Origin: Planctomycetota bacterium
Lineage (GTDB): Bacteria; Planctomycetota; UBA1135; GCA-002686595
Length of the DNA stretch: 64,000 bases
NCBI GenBank assembly: GCA_028823345.1
Contig: JAPKBR010000001.1
Span: forward strand, 118,340-182,339
Direction of reading: 5' to 3'
This document shows, piece after piece, positions 19,410-28,887 of this stretch. How positions within the stretch are numbered: position 1 is the first letter of the stretch; each line of letters begins with the position of its first letter. A program made the position numbers and the translations under genes. Below the pieces are notes generated by a model. That model saw nothing but the letters and a program-made list of their open reading frames with translations, did not search any database and was not told where the DNA came from.

Positions 19410-20231
19410 TCAGAGGGCGCGGCGACGCAACACCCAGATCGCGCCCATTGTAAAAATAAGCACACTGGCCAGGGAACTGACCATTCCCGCTCGCCAGTAG
19501 CCCTCCTCCCAAAGGGCTGTGCTGGTGGCGAGTCCACACAGGTCGCCCAAGTAGGTGAAGCCTGAGGAGTCCAAGAGGGTCGGGGTATGGGCCAGGAAGA
19601 ACCACTTGCCCCCGTCACCCAGGACTTCCTTGAACAGATCGAAGGAGAGCAACAGTCCCATGCTGGCGGCCACCGCGGTCACCGCGCTGCTGCAAAAAGC
19701 CGAGATGAAGAGGGCAAAGGCATAGGTCGCTGCGAGGGCCGGCAGAACTCCGAGCAGCACGCGCACAAACTCCGGGGCAAAGAAGGCCCGGTCGCCGAAC
19801 TCGGCTCCGTCCACCACGAACGTCCCATAGCCTCCGCCGAACCAGCCGCCGAGCCAGGCGCCTGCGCCGCTGCACAGCACCAAGAGCAGCAACTGGGCGA
19901 GGCCCAGCATCAAGCGCGCGCTGATCATGCCCGCCCGTGATGTGCCGCGGGTCAAGGCCAAGCGCAGGATCCAGGCGTTGGAATCTCCGGCCAGTCCGCG
20001 GGCGGCGCCAAAGGCCAGGATCAGGGTGGAGAGCACGAGTCCCGTGCGCCAACCCAGGGCCAGGCCGTGCCAACCCTGACCGGATTCAACCCCATGGGCG
20101 CTTGAGGTGAGACCATCCCCCAGGGCTCGGGCTAGTGAAGCTGCAAACACCAGCAACAGCACCGCATGGAAAGCGCGGGTGACGATCAAGCGACCCCATT
20201 CGGCTTTAAAAACCAAGGCGGCGCCCCTCAT
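19410..20231 (-). CDS. ABC-2 type transporter permease
   Basis: MRGAALVFKAEWGRLIVTRAFHAVLL plus multiple TM segments; overlaps the ATPase gene stop. Confidence 0.82.
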   Translation of the reverse strand: MRGAALVFKAEWGRLIVTRAFHAVLLLVFAASLARALGDGLTSSAHGVESGQGWHGLALGWRTGLVLSTLILAFGAARGLAGDSNAWILRLALTRGTSRAGMISARLMLGLAQLLLLVLCSGAGAWLGGWFGGGYGTFVVDGAEFGDRAFFAPEFVRVLLGVLPALAATYAFALFISAFCSSAVTAVAASMGLLLSFDLFKEVLGDGGKWFFLAHTPTLLDSSGFTYLGDLCGLATSTALWEEGYWRAGMVSSLASVLIFTMGAIWVLRRRAL

Positions 20232-21193
20232 GGTGAATCTTCCCGGGCATCGACCAGTTGTTCGAAAAGGTCCGGCAGGGAGGAGCGTGCCGGGGCCAAT
20301 CGTTCGACGCCTACGCCCGCTTGCACCAACTTGCGGTTGACCTCCTGGGGGGAGATCCCTGCATCGAGAGTGAGTTCCTGATCCCGTTGGGCCAGGACCT
20401 TCCAAGCATGTTGTTGGGCCAGACCCAGGGTTTTTTCCAGATCATCGACCTCTACCCTGACGCGCCCACCGGCGCCGAGGAGTTCCTCTATGGAACCGAG
20501 GGCGGCGAGCCGGCCTTCAATCAGCACCGCTGCGTGTGTGAGGAGTCGTTCCATTTCAAATAGACGATGGCTGGACACCATCAAGGTCAGGCCCTCATGG
20601 CGAAGGCGCCCTAGTAGCGCCATGACCTCGCGCACGCCGATGGGATCGAGGCCGGCGAGGGGCTCATCCAGCACCAAGAACTCGGGGCTACCGGCGAGGG
20701 CGAGGGCGATGGACAAGCGTCGCATTTGGCCCAGGGACAGGTCGCTGGCCTTGCGTTTCTCGAGCCCCGAAAGTCCCACCAATTCCAGTACCTCCTTTGG
20801 ACCGCGGCCCTTGGTCTGGTTCCGCAGTCGGGCGCCGTAGGTCAGGTTTTGGAGGATGGTGTGGTTCCGCAGGAGCACCGGGGTGTCGAACACCACCGCA
20901 ACCCGGCCCCTGGTTTCAAAAATGCGCTCTGAGGGATGGCCCAGGATGTGCACCGATCCGCTGCTGTGCCTGAGCAGTCCAAGGGCGCAGGTCAAGGTGG
21001 TGGTCTTGCCCGAACCGTTGGGTCCCAGGAGCCCGAAAATCTGCCCGGGCAGGACATCGAAGCTGACCCCTTCGAGGGCGACTTGGCTTCCGTAGCGCTT
21101 GCCTAAATCGCGGACCGCCAGCACCGGTTGGGTGGGATCGGCTGGGCGGGCTGGTCCAGTGGGGGGTGGTGCGGGGGGGGCAGGTCGGCTCAC
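20228..21193 (-). CDS. ABC transporter ATP-binding protein (CcmA/Gld-type)
   Basis: LLGPNGSGKTTTL, LSLGQMRRLSIALALAGSPEFLVLDEPLAGLDP; GTG start inferred. Confidence 0.92.
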   Translation of the reverse strand: MSRPAPPAPPPTGPARPADPTQPVLAVRDLGKRYGSQVALEGVSFDVLPGQIFGLLGPNGSGKTTTLTCALGLLRHSSGSVHILGHPSERIFETRGRVAVVFDTPVLLRNHTILQNLTYGARLRNQTKGRGPKEVLELVGLSGLEKRKASDLSLGQMRRLSIALALAGSPEFLVLDEPLAGLDPIGVREVMALLGRLRHEGLTLMVSSHRLFEMERLLTHAAVLIEGRLAALGSIEELLGAGGRVRVEVDDLEKTLGLAQQHAWKVLAQRDQELTLDAGISPQEVNRKLVQAGVGVERLAPARSSLPDLFEQLVDAREDSP

Positions 21194-21272
21194 GCCCTAG
21201 AGTCTAGGACTTTGCCCGCGTGCTTTGCCATGTTCCCCTTCGCTGACCGGGAATCAGCTCTGCACTCGGGAC

Positions 21273-23675
21273 CTAGGGATCCGGAGGGGAACGGCTCGCT
21301 TCGGTGGGCCAAAGCAGGGGACCTGAGGTGGTCACCCGCAGGGGGATTCCCCGTTGGATCAGGGCCTCCTCGCAGGGAACCCGTCCGTCGCTGGAACTGG
21401 CCCAACTGAGCTGGGGCTGTAGGTGATCGAGGACCGCATCCATTGCAGGTCCCGCCCGTCCATGGTGGGGCAACAGCAGGAGATCCACTTTGCTGATTTC
21501 GCTGCAATGCTGCAGGGTTGCGAGGGCCCCTTCGTCTTCCGCATCGCCCCACAGTACAAGGACTTGATCTTCCACTTGCACCAATAGGCTGCGCGATCCC
21601 TCGTTGCCCCCAAGGCTAGAACCACGTAGTAAGTCCAGACGCACTCCGTGCTCCTCGTGCATTCGGATGCGACCCTCCGTAGGGTCCCGGTGTTGTCCGC
21701 GCAAAACCTGTGGGGACACGTCTTTGGGCATCAATCCCCACCATTGTTTGGCTTCGAAACGTTCTGCTAACCAGGGCAAGGCCCCCGTGTGGTCGCGGTC
21801 CGTGTGTGTGGTGAGGTACACCACTCGGTCCGCTTCGCGATCCCAGAGGACCCGTTGCAGGGCACGGGTCACGCCTACCCGGTCCCGGGAACCCCCGTCG
21901 AACACGATCAGTCCTAGCTGGGGCACCTCGAGAACCGCCGCCGTCCCATGGCCCACGTCGAGCACCTGCAGGCGCACACTGCGGGCACGCTGGGTCCAGG
22001 GCAGCAACAGTGCCCCAGCCAGAAGTAACGCCGGTCGGGTGCTGCCAGGAATTCGTCGCAGTGCCAAGAGAGCCAATATGCCAAGCAGGACCACCAAGAA
22101 TACGGGTCTGGGGGGCAAGTTCAGGGGCGTCAAGGGCAAGCGGTCGATGGCTTCTAAGGTGCCCATCAAACCAGCGCGCAGGCCCTCGGCTAATTGGGCC
22201 ACGAGGCTCCCTGGGGCCAGCACGCACAAGCCGCCGACCAGCAGCAAGGCAGTGATGATCGGCGTGACCAGGGGCGTGGCGATCAAGCCGATGGGGGCGG
22301 TCTCTCCAAAGGTCGTCCAAAGCACCGGCAGGGTTGCGGCGCTGGCCACGAGGGAAGCCCGCACGCCGGTTCGAAATAGCCGTGGTACTGAGGCCAGGAG
22401 CGCCCGGGCCATGGGCCAGCGTTTGTGGGGCGCGCGGGGCAACAGGTGTTTGTCGCCCGGCCCCAACAAGCCGCGTGCGGTGAGCAGGCCAAATGTGGCC
22501 AAATAGGTCAACTGCACCCCCGGTTGGGCCAATGCGGTTGGATCGAGCAGCACCTCCCAGGCCAGAGCCAAGCCCAACAGGGCGCAGCCATCCGTGCGCG
22601 GCAGAACTTGACCTGCACGACCTCGAAGGGGCGCCAGGAAACCGAGGCCCGCCGCGCAAGACGCGCGCCAAAGGGAGGGGGCACCCCCGGCCAGGGGCAC
22701 AAAAATCCCAAGCCCCGCGGCCATCACAAGCCCCGCAGCGAATCGGCCCCCCGGGCCGGGGAAACGGCCCATTAGAAATCGCAAGAAGGGCAGCACCAGG
22801 AGGCCGAACAGCACAGCAAGGTGCAGCCCCGAAAGGGCCAGCAGATGGCGCGTTCCCGTTCGCGTGAAGAGGTCCTTGGTTTCATATTCCAGTTTGCGCC
22901 GATCGCCAAGTAGCAGTGCTCCGAGTAGGGCACTGAGTTGATCCGATGGGAGGCGATCCATTCGTCGCAGCAGGCGCGCTCGAATGGATGCTACCGTGTG
23001 GAGGTATTCGGCCAGGAGTCGCGCTGGTGGGGCAGCCACCCGTTGAATGTCCTCGGGCCCGAGGCGTCGCAATTTCCCTTGGGAAGGGGCGGGGATCGAG
23101 CGAGCCAGAAGTAGGGTCTGCCCCGCACCCAACATGCGCACGGCGGATCCCTCGGCCAGCCAGCCAGGGGAATAGTCCCGGTGTTGACTGGCTAGGGTCC
23201 AGGGCTTGGTCACCGGGTGGACCGCGCTTGATTGGTATTCCAGCAATTCGGGTGGCCCCACGTCCCGGTCTGCCCCCGTGCCCAGAGTCAACCCGGCGAG
23301 CACGATGGCGAGGGTCGTCAGGGACACTGCCCACCGTCTGTGATTTGGAGCCCAGCCCGCGCGGGTCATGAGCACCGCAGCCAGTCCCAAGACCAGAGCA
23401 CTGGCTCGTAGGGTTCGGGGGTGCAGGACCTCTGCCCCGAGGTCCCTGCCCAAGAGGGCACAGAGTCCGAGCAGGAGGGAACCAAAAAGGAGAGGACCAC
23501 CAGGGAAGCGCACAAGGGAGAGACGTGGGAGAAGCCTGCCGGTTGCAGGTCCCTGTCCGATTTGTCCCCGGTGGGTTGGGTGGAAGCCCGTCAGCCCGCC
23601 GGAAACATCAAGCCATCCCTCCCGTCTTGCGCTCCGGGGAGTCGCTCTCACCCGCCCCCGGAGCCCCCGGGACAC
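21273..23675 (-). CDS. comEC: ComEC/Rec2-family DNA internalisation protein
   Basis: Competence domain (GTRHLLALSGLHLAVLFGLLVLP) and C-terminal metallo-beta-lactamase-like domain (LDVGHGTAAVLEVP, TTHTDRDHTGALPWL, LPHHGRAG). Start uncertain. Confidence 0.93.
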   Translation of the reverse strand: MSRGLRGRVRATPRSARREGWLDVSGGLTGFHPTHRGQIGQGPATGRLLPRLSLVRFPGGPLLFGSLLLGLCALLGRDLGAEVLHPRTLRASALVLGLAAVLMTRAGWAPNHRRWAVSLTTLAIVLAGLTLGTGADRDVGPPELLEYQSSAVHPVTKPWTLASQHRDYSPGWLAEGSAVRMLGAGQTLLLARSIPAPSQGKLRRLGPEDIQRVAAPPARLLAEYLHTVASIRARLLRRMDRLPSDQLSALLGALLLGDRRKLEYETKDLFTRTGTRHLLALSGLHLAVLFGLLVLPFLRFLMGRFPGPGGRFAAGLVMAAGLGIFVPLAGGAPSLWRASCAAGLGFLAPLRGRAGQVLPRTDGCALLGLALAWEVLLDPTALAQPGVQLTYLATFGLLTARGLLGPGDKHLLPRAPHKRWPMARALLASVPRLFRTGVRASLVASAATLPVLWTTFGETAPIGLIATPLVTPIITALLLVGGLCVLAPGSLVAQLAEGLRAGLMGTLEAIDRLPLTPLNLPPRPVFLVVLLGILALLALRRIPGSTRPALLLAGALLLPWTQRARSVRLQVLDVGHGTAAVLEVPQLGLIVFDGGSRDRVGVTRALQRVLWDREADRVVYLTTHTDRDHTGALPWLAERFEAKQWWGLMPKDVSPQVLRGQHRDPTEGRIRMHEEHGVRLDLLRGSSLGGNEGSRSLLVQVEDQVLVLWGDAEDEGALATLQHCSEISKVDLLLLPHHGRAGPAMDAVLDHLQPQLSWASSSDGRVPCEEALIQRGIPLRVTTSGPLLWPTEASRSPPDP

Positions 23676-23697
23676 CCCTCACGCTATACTCCGTCCC

Positions 23698-24204
23698 ATG
23701 ACCGCCACCCATGCCCTGTTCCCCGGCACCTTTGACCCCTTCACCCTGGGGCATCTCGATGTGCTGCAGCGCGCTGCTCGCATTTTTGACCGGGTCACCG
23801 TGGGGGTCGCTGCCCACCACGCCAAGGATCACCTGCTGGGACTCGAAGAGCGCATCGCTCTGATCGAGGCCAGTCTCGGGGGCATGACCAATGTTCAGGC
23901 GAAGCCGATCCAAGGACTCTTGGTGGACGGAGCCCGTGAGCTCGGGGCCCATACGATCCTGCGCGGAGTGCGCACCGCCGCGGACTTGGAATATGAACGC
24001 CAGATGTCTCAGACCAACCGGGCCCTTTGGTCCAGTGTGGACACCGTGTTCCTGCTTCCCTCCCCGACCGTGGCCCATATCTCTAGCACCCTAGTTCGCC
24101 AAATCGCGCGCATGGATGGGGACATCACTCCTTTCGTTGCAGAAGCAGCCTTGCCTCTGATCGCAAGTGCCGTTCAGCGCGAGGGCGAAGGCCAGACCAG
24201 TTGA
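23698..24204 (+). CDS. coaD: phosphopantetheine adenylyltransferase
   Basis: ALFPGTFDPFTLGHLDVLQRAARIFD, RGVRTAADLEYERQMSQTNR, SSTLVRQIA; ATG at 23698 inside the longer ORF. Confidence 0.95.
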   Translation: MTATHALFPGTFDPFTLGHLDVLQRAARIFDRVTVGVAAHHAKDHLLGLEERIALIEASLGGMTNVQAKPIQGLLVDGARELGAHTILRGVRTAADLEYERQMSQTNRALWSSVDTVFLLPSPTVAHISSTLVRQIARMDGDITPFVAEAALPLIASAVQREGEGQTS

Positions 24205-24218
24205 ACCCAGAACCGACC

Positions 24219-24608
24219 ATGACCGAAATTCAAGTTGTTGAAACGGACCAGGCCCCCAAGGCCATTGGTCCCTATAGCCAAGGCATCGTCGCAAAGGGCA
24301 TGGTTCATTGTTCCGGCCAAGTGGGCATGGATCCGGCTACCGGTGAATTGGTTTCGGATGATGTGGAGGGCCAGACAGAGCAATGCCTGCGCAATCTGCG
24401 AGCCGTGTTGCAAGCCGCGGGGACCGGTTTCGGGCGCGCGGTGCGCTGTACGGTTTACCTCACCGACCTGGGGGACTTTGCCAAGGTCAACCTCATCTAT
24501 GGAAAGGTATTCGAGGGCTTGACCCCGCCCTCCCGAGCCTGCGTGGAAGTCAGCGCCCTGCCCAAGGGGGCGCGGGTGGAAATCGACTGCATCGCACTGA
24601 CCGACTGA
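24219..24608 (+). CDS. RidA family protein
   Basis: AIGPYSQGIVAKGMVHCSGQVGMDPATGELV, RAVRCTVYLTDLGDFAKVNLIY, PSRACVEVSALPKGARVEIDCIA. Confidence 0.92.
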   Translation: MTEIQVVETDQAPKAIGPYSQGIVAKGMVHCSGQVGMDPATGELVSDDVEGQTEQCLRNLRAVLQAAGTGFGRAVRCTVYLTDLGDFAKVNLIYGKVFEGLTPPSRACVEVSALPKGARVEIDCIALTD

Positions 24609-24905
24609 GGGCGTCGGGCCTGGGTCGTGAGGACGCAGGGCTCGCTCCAAGCCATGGACCGACCCTTTCATGGGCCAAGGGGCTGTTCCGCTCATTTCAA
24701 CCGTAGGAATGCACGGGTTGCCGGGGGGCTTTTAGGCGTGCGGAGGCCTGAGGACTGAATTCCCTCCGGGGAACCTCTATTCGCAAGCAAACAGGATCCT
24801 GGATCGGGGGGTGCTCTCTTCTTAGGCTTCCCATATGTGGGGCAGATCAAAAAACAACATCCTGAGAGGCCTACTCCCCTTGGGCGGTTGGCCTGAAGTT
24901 CCGAT

Positions 24906-27359
24906 ATGAGAGGGGTGAACATGCAATGGATACAGAGGGTGGGTTTGGTCTTCGCGCTGGTGCTCGCCTTGGCGGTGGTGTCACCCGTTGCCCTGGGGGA
25001 TATTGTTCCCGGGACGGAGTTCACTCTGGTGGACGGCGACTTGGATCAGGGACTCGCCCATTGGTCCGCCCAGTCCAGCGATCCGGCGGCTGTCTTCACA
25101 CCTCTGGCCACCTCCTCCGGGCGCAATCTTGTGCGGGTCAGGGTGGCGGCGGGGCACGAAGCCTGGTTGGAACAATCCCTAGCCCTCGGTAGCGCAGGCC
25201 TAGATGGAGTTCCCAGCGATGTTTGGTTGGGACAGCAGTGTGCCGGCCGAGCTGTGGGGCGCCACGCAGCGGGAGGCGGTCCCGCCAGTGGCTCCATGCG
25301 CCTAGAGTTGCTGCGTCGCGGGCCCTTGGGTGAAGCGCTTGTTGGAATCAGTCCGGTCATGGACGGCAACACGCCTGTTTTGGTGTGGAAGGATCTGGTG
25401 GCGGAACCTTTGCCCGGGTCAGCAGGACACATGAGGCCAGACACCACTGAGCTAGTGGTGCGCCTTGTGGTTGTCGGACCCGGGACTTTCGATTGGGACG
25501 GGGTGACCGTGGGAAACCATGCGCCCGTGCGACACGGGGCTATGAATGGGGGCTTCGAACGTGGCAGCGCCGGTTGGGTCTTGGGCGCGGCTAGTGTGGA
25601 GCGCACACGGGGCAGCAGTCCTTCGCGCCGGGGACGGCAGCACCTAAGGTTACTTCCCGGTGGGCAAGCGTCCACGCGTATGGGGCTTGCCAGTTCCCCC
25701 TCCCAGCCCTGGATCGGTGAGCAACCGGTGCTTGGGGCATGGCTACGGGTTGCTTCGGATCCAAGCTTACCCCTGACCCCCGATCCCAACCGCTGCATCC
25801 TGCTAGAGTTGATTGCCGAGGACTCGGGCGGCGGCCAACAACTGTTGAGTCAAAGACAGTTTTGTCCCACGCAAGCGGATGGGGGAGTGTGGCGCTGGAT
25901 CGAGACGCCCGAGGGCGGCGCAATCCCCGGGGACGGGGTATCTCTGCGTCTCAGCATTGTCTCTTCCTTAGGATTGGACGTGCTGTTGGATGAAGTGGCG
26001 CTGGGTGCGCCGACCGCTCTGGATGGCAGCGCGGGACCTCTGCAGTTGGCGGCGTATGCTCCCTGGTACCGAAATCCCGCCCACCCCGATGCTTCTGGCA
26101 ACGCCTCGGGCAGCAAACAGCGCTGGGGTAATTGGGCCTGGGCGGATCCCTCCCCCTGTGATCCCGGATCCCTGAATCTAACCCATGATCCAGACTTCAC
26201 CCGCATCAACGGGCGACGCGATGGGGCCACGAGCACCGTGGACGGGGTCGATACCTTGCCCCTAGTGGGGCTCTACGACTCCCGGGACCAGGATGTGGCT
26301 CGCCTGTCCGTGGATCTGGCCCGGGCCGCGGGGCTCGATGGTTTTGTGGTGGACTGGCACGGCCTAGAGCTCGATTCCATGGGGACGCCTGCTGGCGAGG
26401 CGCCTCGCCAGTGGCAGTCGTTCCTGGAATTGGTGAACGCCGCGGATCGTCCAGGCGTGGACTTTGATCTGGCGCCCATGTTAGAACCCAAGGTGCAACA
26501 GGCCGGGTGGCTCGATCCATCTTGGAATCTCTTGCAGCGTCGCGATTCCTTGCTAGCGGAGGTGACTTTCCTTGTGCGTCAACTCGGCGACCACCGATGC
26601 ATGTTGCGCCTCGATGGGGAGATGGTCTTCTTTGTCTTCTGGCACAACATTCCCGGATGGGATGGCCAACGCTTAGAGGAAGGGGACTGGCAGTGGATCA
26701 TCCAGCAAGTGGAAGCCAGCACCGGGGAATCGATCGCTTTCATCGCGACACATTCCCCCGACACCCAGTCTACTGCATTCAGTGGCTATGGCCGTTGGCA
26801 CTTGATCGATCAGGACCTCTTGCGCTTTTCGTCGTTTGCGGATTTTCAAAGCGGAAGTGAGAGCAACGTGTCCCTCAGCAGCGTGACCCAATTCGCCCGG
26901 GGCGGGTATGAAGAGGCGCTATTGTGGCGCAACCAGGCCGCCGGGAGCCGCAAGGCTTTTGGCCTGGCCTGGTGGGGGTTTGATGATTCGGGCGTTGCGG
27001 GTTGGGCTTCCCAGCACGGACTGGGCAGCGACGGCCAGTCTCTCTGCCTCAGGGTTTCGTCCCAGCCCTCGGTGGGTTTCTTGGAAGCAACCCAAAGCAC
27101 AGTGGATGAGGGCGGGCACACTCTCTTGGTTAGTTGGAACGATTGGAACGAGCGCACTGCCCTCGAGCCCGCCTGGAACGAGGCTTATTGGGCGCAACTG
27201 CAGGGGGGCCTGCCCGTGGTTCCAGCGGACCGCGAGGCTTCCATCGGCGGCTTGATGAGCCTCTGCCATGCCCACGGGGGCTCCGTGCGGGTTCTCGATA
27301 GCCTCCTGCGGCGCTACGCCCTGCGGGTGGCTGCGGGAGCTGCGGTGAATTACGACTGA
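24906..27359 (+). CDS. secreted GH99/WbsX-like protein with N-terminal CBM-like domains
   Basis: Signal peptide; NGGFERGSAGW jelly-roll style segments; YAPWYRNP ... GLDGFVVDWHG ... LLVSWNDWNERTALEPAWNEAYW. Confidence 0.6.
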   Translation: MRGVNMQWIQRVGLVFALVLALAVVSPVALGDIVPGTEFTLVDGDLDQGLAHWSAQSSDPAAVFTPLATSSGRNLVRVRVAAGHEAWLEQSLALGSAGLDGVPSDVWLGQQCAGRAVGRHAAGGGPASGSMRLELLRRGPLGEALVGISPVMDGNTPVLVWKDLVAEPLPGSAGHMRPDTTELVVRLVVVGPGTFDWDGVTVGNHAPVRHGAMNGGFERGSAGWVLGAASVERTRGSSPSRRGRQHLRLLPGGQASTRMGLASSPSQPWIGEQPVLGAWLRVASDPSLPLTPDPNRCILLELIAEDSGGGQQLLSQRQFCPTQADGGVWRWIETPEGGAIPGDGVSLRLSIVSSLGLDVLLDEVALGAPTALDGSAGPLQLAAYAPWYRNPAHPDASGNASGSKQRWGNWAWADPSPCDPGSLNLTHDPDFTRINGRRDGATSTVDGVDTLPLVGLYDSRDQDVARLSVDLARAAGLDGFVVDWHGLELDSMGTPAGEAPRQWQSFLELVNAADRPGVDFDLAPMLEPKVQQAGWLDPSWNLLQRRDSLLAEVTFLVRQLGDHRCMLRLDGEMVFFVFWHNIPGWDGQRLEEGDWQWIIQQVEASTGESIAFIATHSPDTQSTAFSGYGRWHLIDQDLLRFSSFADFQSGSESNVSLSSVTQFARGGYEEALLWRNQAAGSRKAFGLAWWGFDDSGVAGWASQHGLGSDGQSLCLRVSSQPSVGFLEATQSTVDEGGHTLLVSWNDWNERTALEPAWNEAYWAQLQGGLPVVPADREASIGGLMSLCHAHGGSVRVLDSLLRRYALRVAAGAAVNYD

Positions 27360-27519
27360 GACCTGCCTCGGGATCTCTTTCGCAGGCTTCTCTCCGATCA
27401 GGGCTGCATGGGCGCAGGGATTCTCGCTAAACTGTCCGGCTTCACGAGAGCTGATTGAAAGCTCTCTATCCGGAACCAGCCCCTACCCGGATCCAGCCCT
27501 CAATTGGATCCAACACAGC

Positions 27520-28611
27520 ATGTCCCTATCCTGCGGAATCGTCGGTTTGCCCAATGTGGGCAAAAGCACCCTCTTCAACGCCCTGACCGCTGCGGGTGCA
27601 GAGATGGGCAACTTCCCCTTTTGCACGATCGATCCCAACATGGCGATCGCCGAGGTGCCGGACGAGAATATCGGACGCATCTTGTCCCATGTGGAAACCA
27701 AAAAGGTGATCCCCGCGGTGGTCAAGGTGGTGGACATCGCCGGTTTGATCGCGGGAGCTTCCAAGGGCGAGGGGCTCGGCAACAAGTTCTTGGCCAACAT
27801 CCGCGAGACCGACGCGATCTTGCACGTGGTGCGTTGCTTTGGGGGAATGCAAGTGGTGCGCGAAGAACCGGTGGACCCCAAGGGCGACATTGAGATCATT
27901 GACGTGGAGTTGGCTCTTGCGGATTTGGATACGGTGCAAAAGGCGGTGGAGCGGGTTGCCAAGAAGGCGCGCTCGGGGGACAAGGAGTCCATGGTCCAGC
28001 AAGCTCTCTTTGAGCGCGTGGCCCAGATGCTCGAAAGCGGCCAGTCTCTGCGTGCGGTGGAATGGACTTCGGTGGAGAGCGAGGCGCTTAAGCCCCTCTG
28101 TCTGTTGAGTGCCAAGCCTGTCTTGTATGTGGCGAACGTGGGGGACGATGATCTCGCCGCCGAGGGCGATTATGCCCGTGCCGTGGCGGACCACGCTGCC
28201 GCCACCGGCGCTGAGTGGATTGCGATTTGCACGGACTTGGAAAGCGAGTTGCGCAACATGGATGCAGAGGATCAGCAGAGTTTCCAGGAGGATTTGGGCT
28301 TGACCGAGTTAGGTCTGCCGCGTTTGATCCGGGCGGCCTATTCGTTGCTCGGCTTGCAGACTTTCTACACGGTGGGTCCCAAGGAACTGCGGGCCTGGAC
28401 GATTGAGGCGGGCTGGAAGGGCCCCGAGGCTGCTGGGGTGATCCACACGGACTTCAACAAGGGCTTCATCCGGGCCGAGGTTTACTCGGTGGACGACTTG
28501 GATGAACTCGGCAGCGAGGCGGCAATCAAAGCCGCCGGACGCATGCGAACGGAAGGGCGCGACTATGCCCTGGCCGAGGGCGATGTGTGCCACTTTCTGA
28601 TCGGGCGCTGA
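27520..28611 (+). CDS. ychF: redox-regulated ATPase YchF (Obg-family GTPase fold)
   Basis: CGIVGLPNVGKSTLFNALTAAGAEMGNFPFCTIDPN; C-terminal TGS domain (HTDFNKGFIRAEV, EGRDYALAEGDVCHFLIG). Confidence 0.97.
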   Translation: MSLSCGIVGLPNVGKSTLFNALTAAGAEMGNFPFCTIDPNMAIAEVPDENIGRILSHVETKKVIPAVVKVVDIAGLIAGASKGEGLGNKFLANIRETDAILHVVRCFGGMQVVREEPVDPKGDIEIIDVELALADLDTVQKAVERVAKKARSGDKESMVQQALFERVAQMLESGQSLRAVEWTSVESEALKPLCLLSAKPVLYVANVGDDDLAAEGDYARAVADHAAATGAEWIAICTDLESELRNMDAEDQQSFQEDLGLTELGLPRLIRAAYSLLGLQTFYTVGPKELRAWTIEAGWKGPEAAGVIHTDFNKGFIRAEVYSVDDLDELGSEAAIKAAGRMRTEGRDYALAEGDVCHFLIGR

Positions 28612-28887
28612 GGTCCCCTCAGCAAGAGGGGGCTTGCCTGGTCCCCAGAGAGCTCCCCAGGGTCGACCGCGGGGTGATTCCAGATTGAGTCCAGAATGGG
28701 GCAAGCGGCAACTTTGTGCGCGGGAGGGGCCCAGAGCAGGGCTATCTGTAACGATTATGTAAACTACAGGCCTAGAAGCCAGCACGCTTCCGGTTCATAG
28801 GCGATGCTTGGGTAGAGGGTTCTCGGGAGGCCCTCCCGCCGCCCTTGGAACCCGATTCCAGATTCCTCCCTGCCTGCCTGAGTACCC

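Noticed and set aside
21604-22506. 300-aa plus-strand ORF antisense to comEC
   Set aside because: Arg/Pro/Ser-rich shadow ORF of a high-GC gene; comEC frame has clear family motifs.
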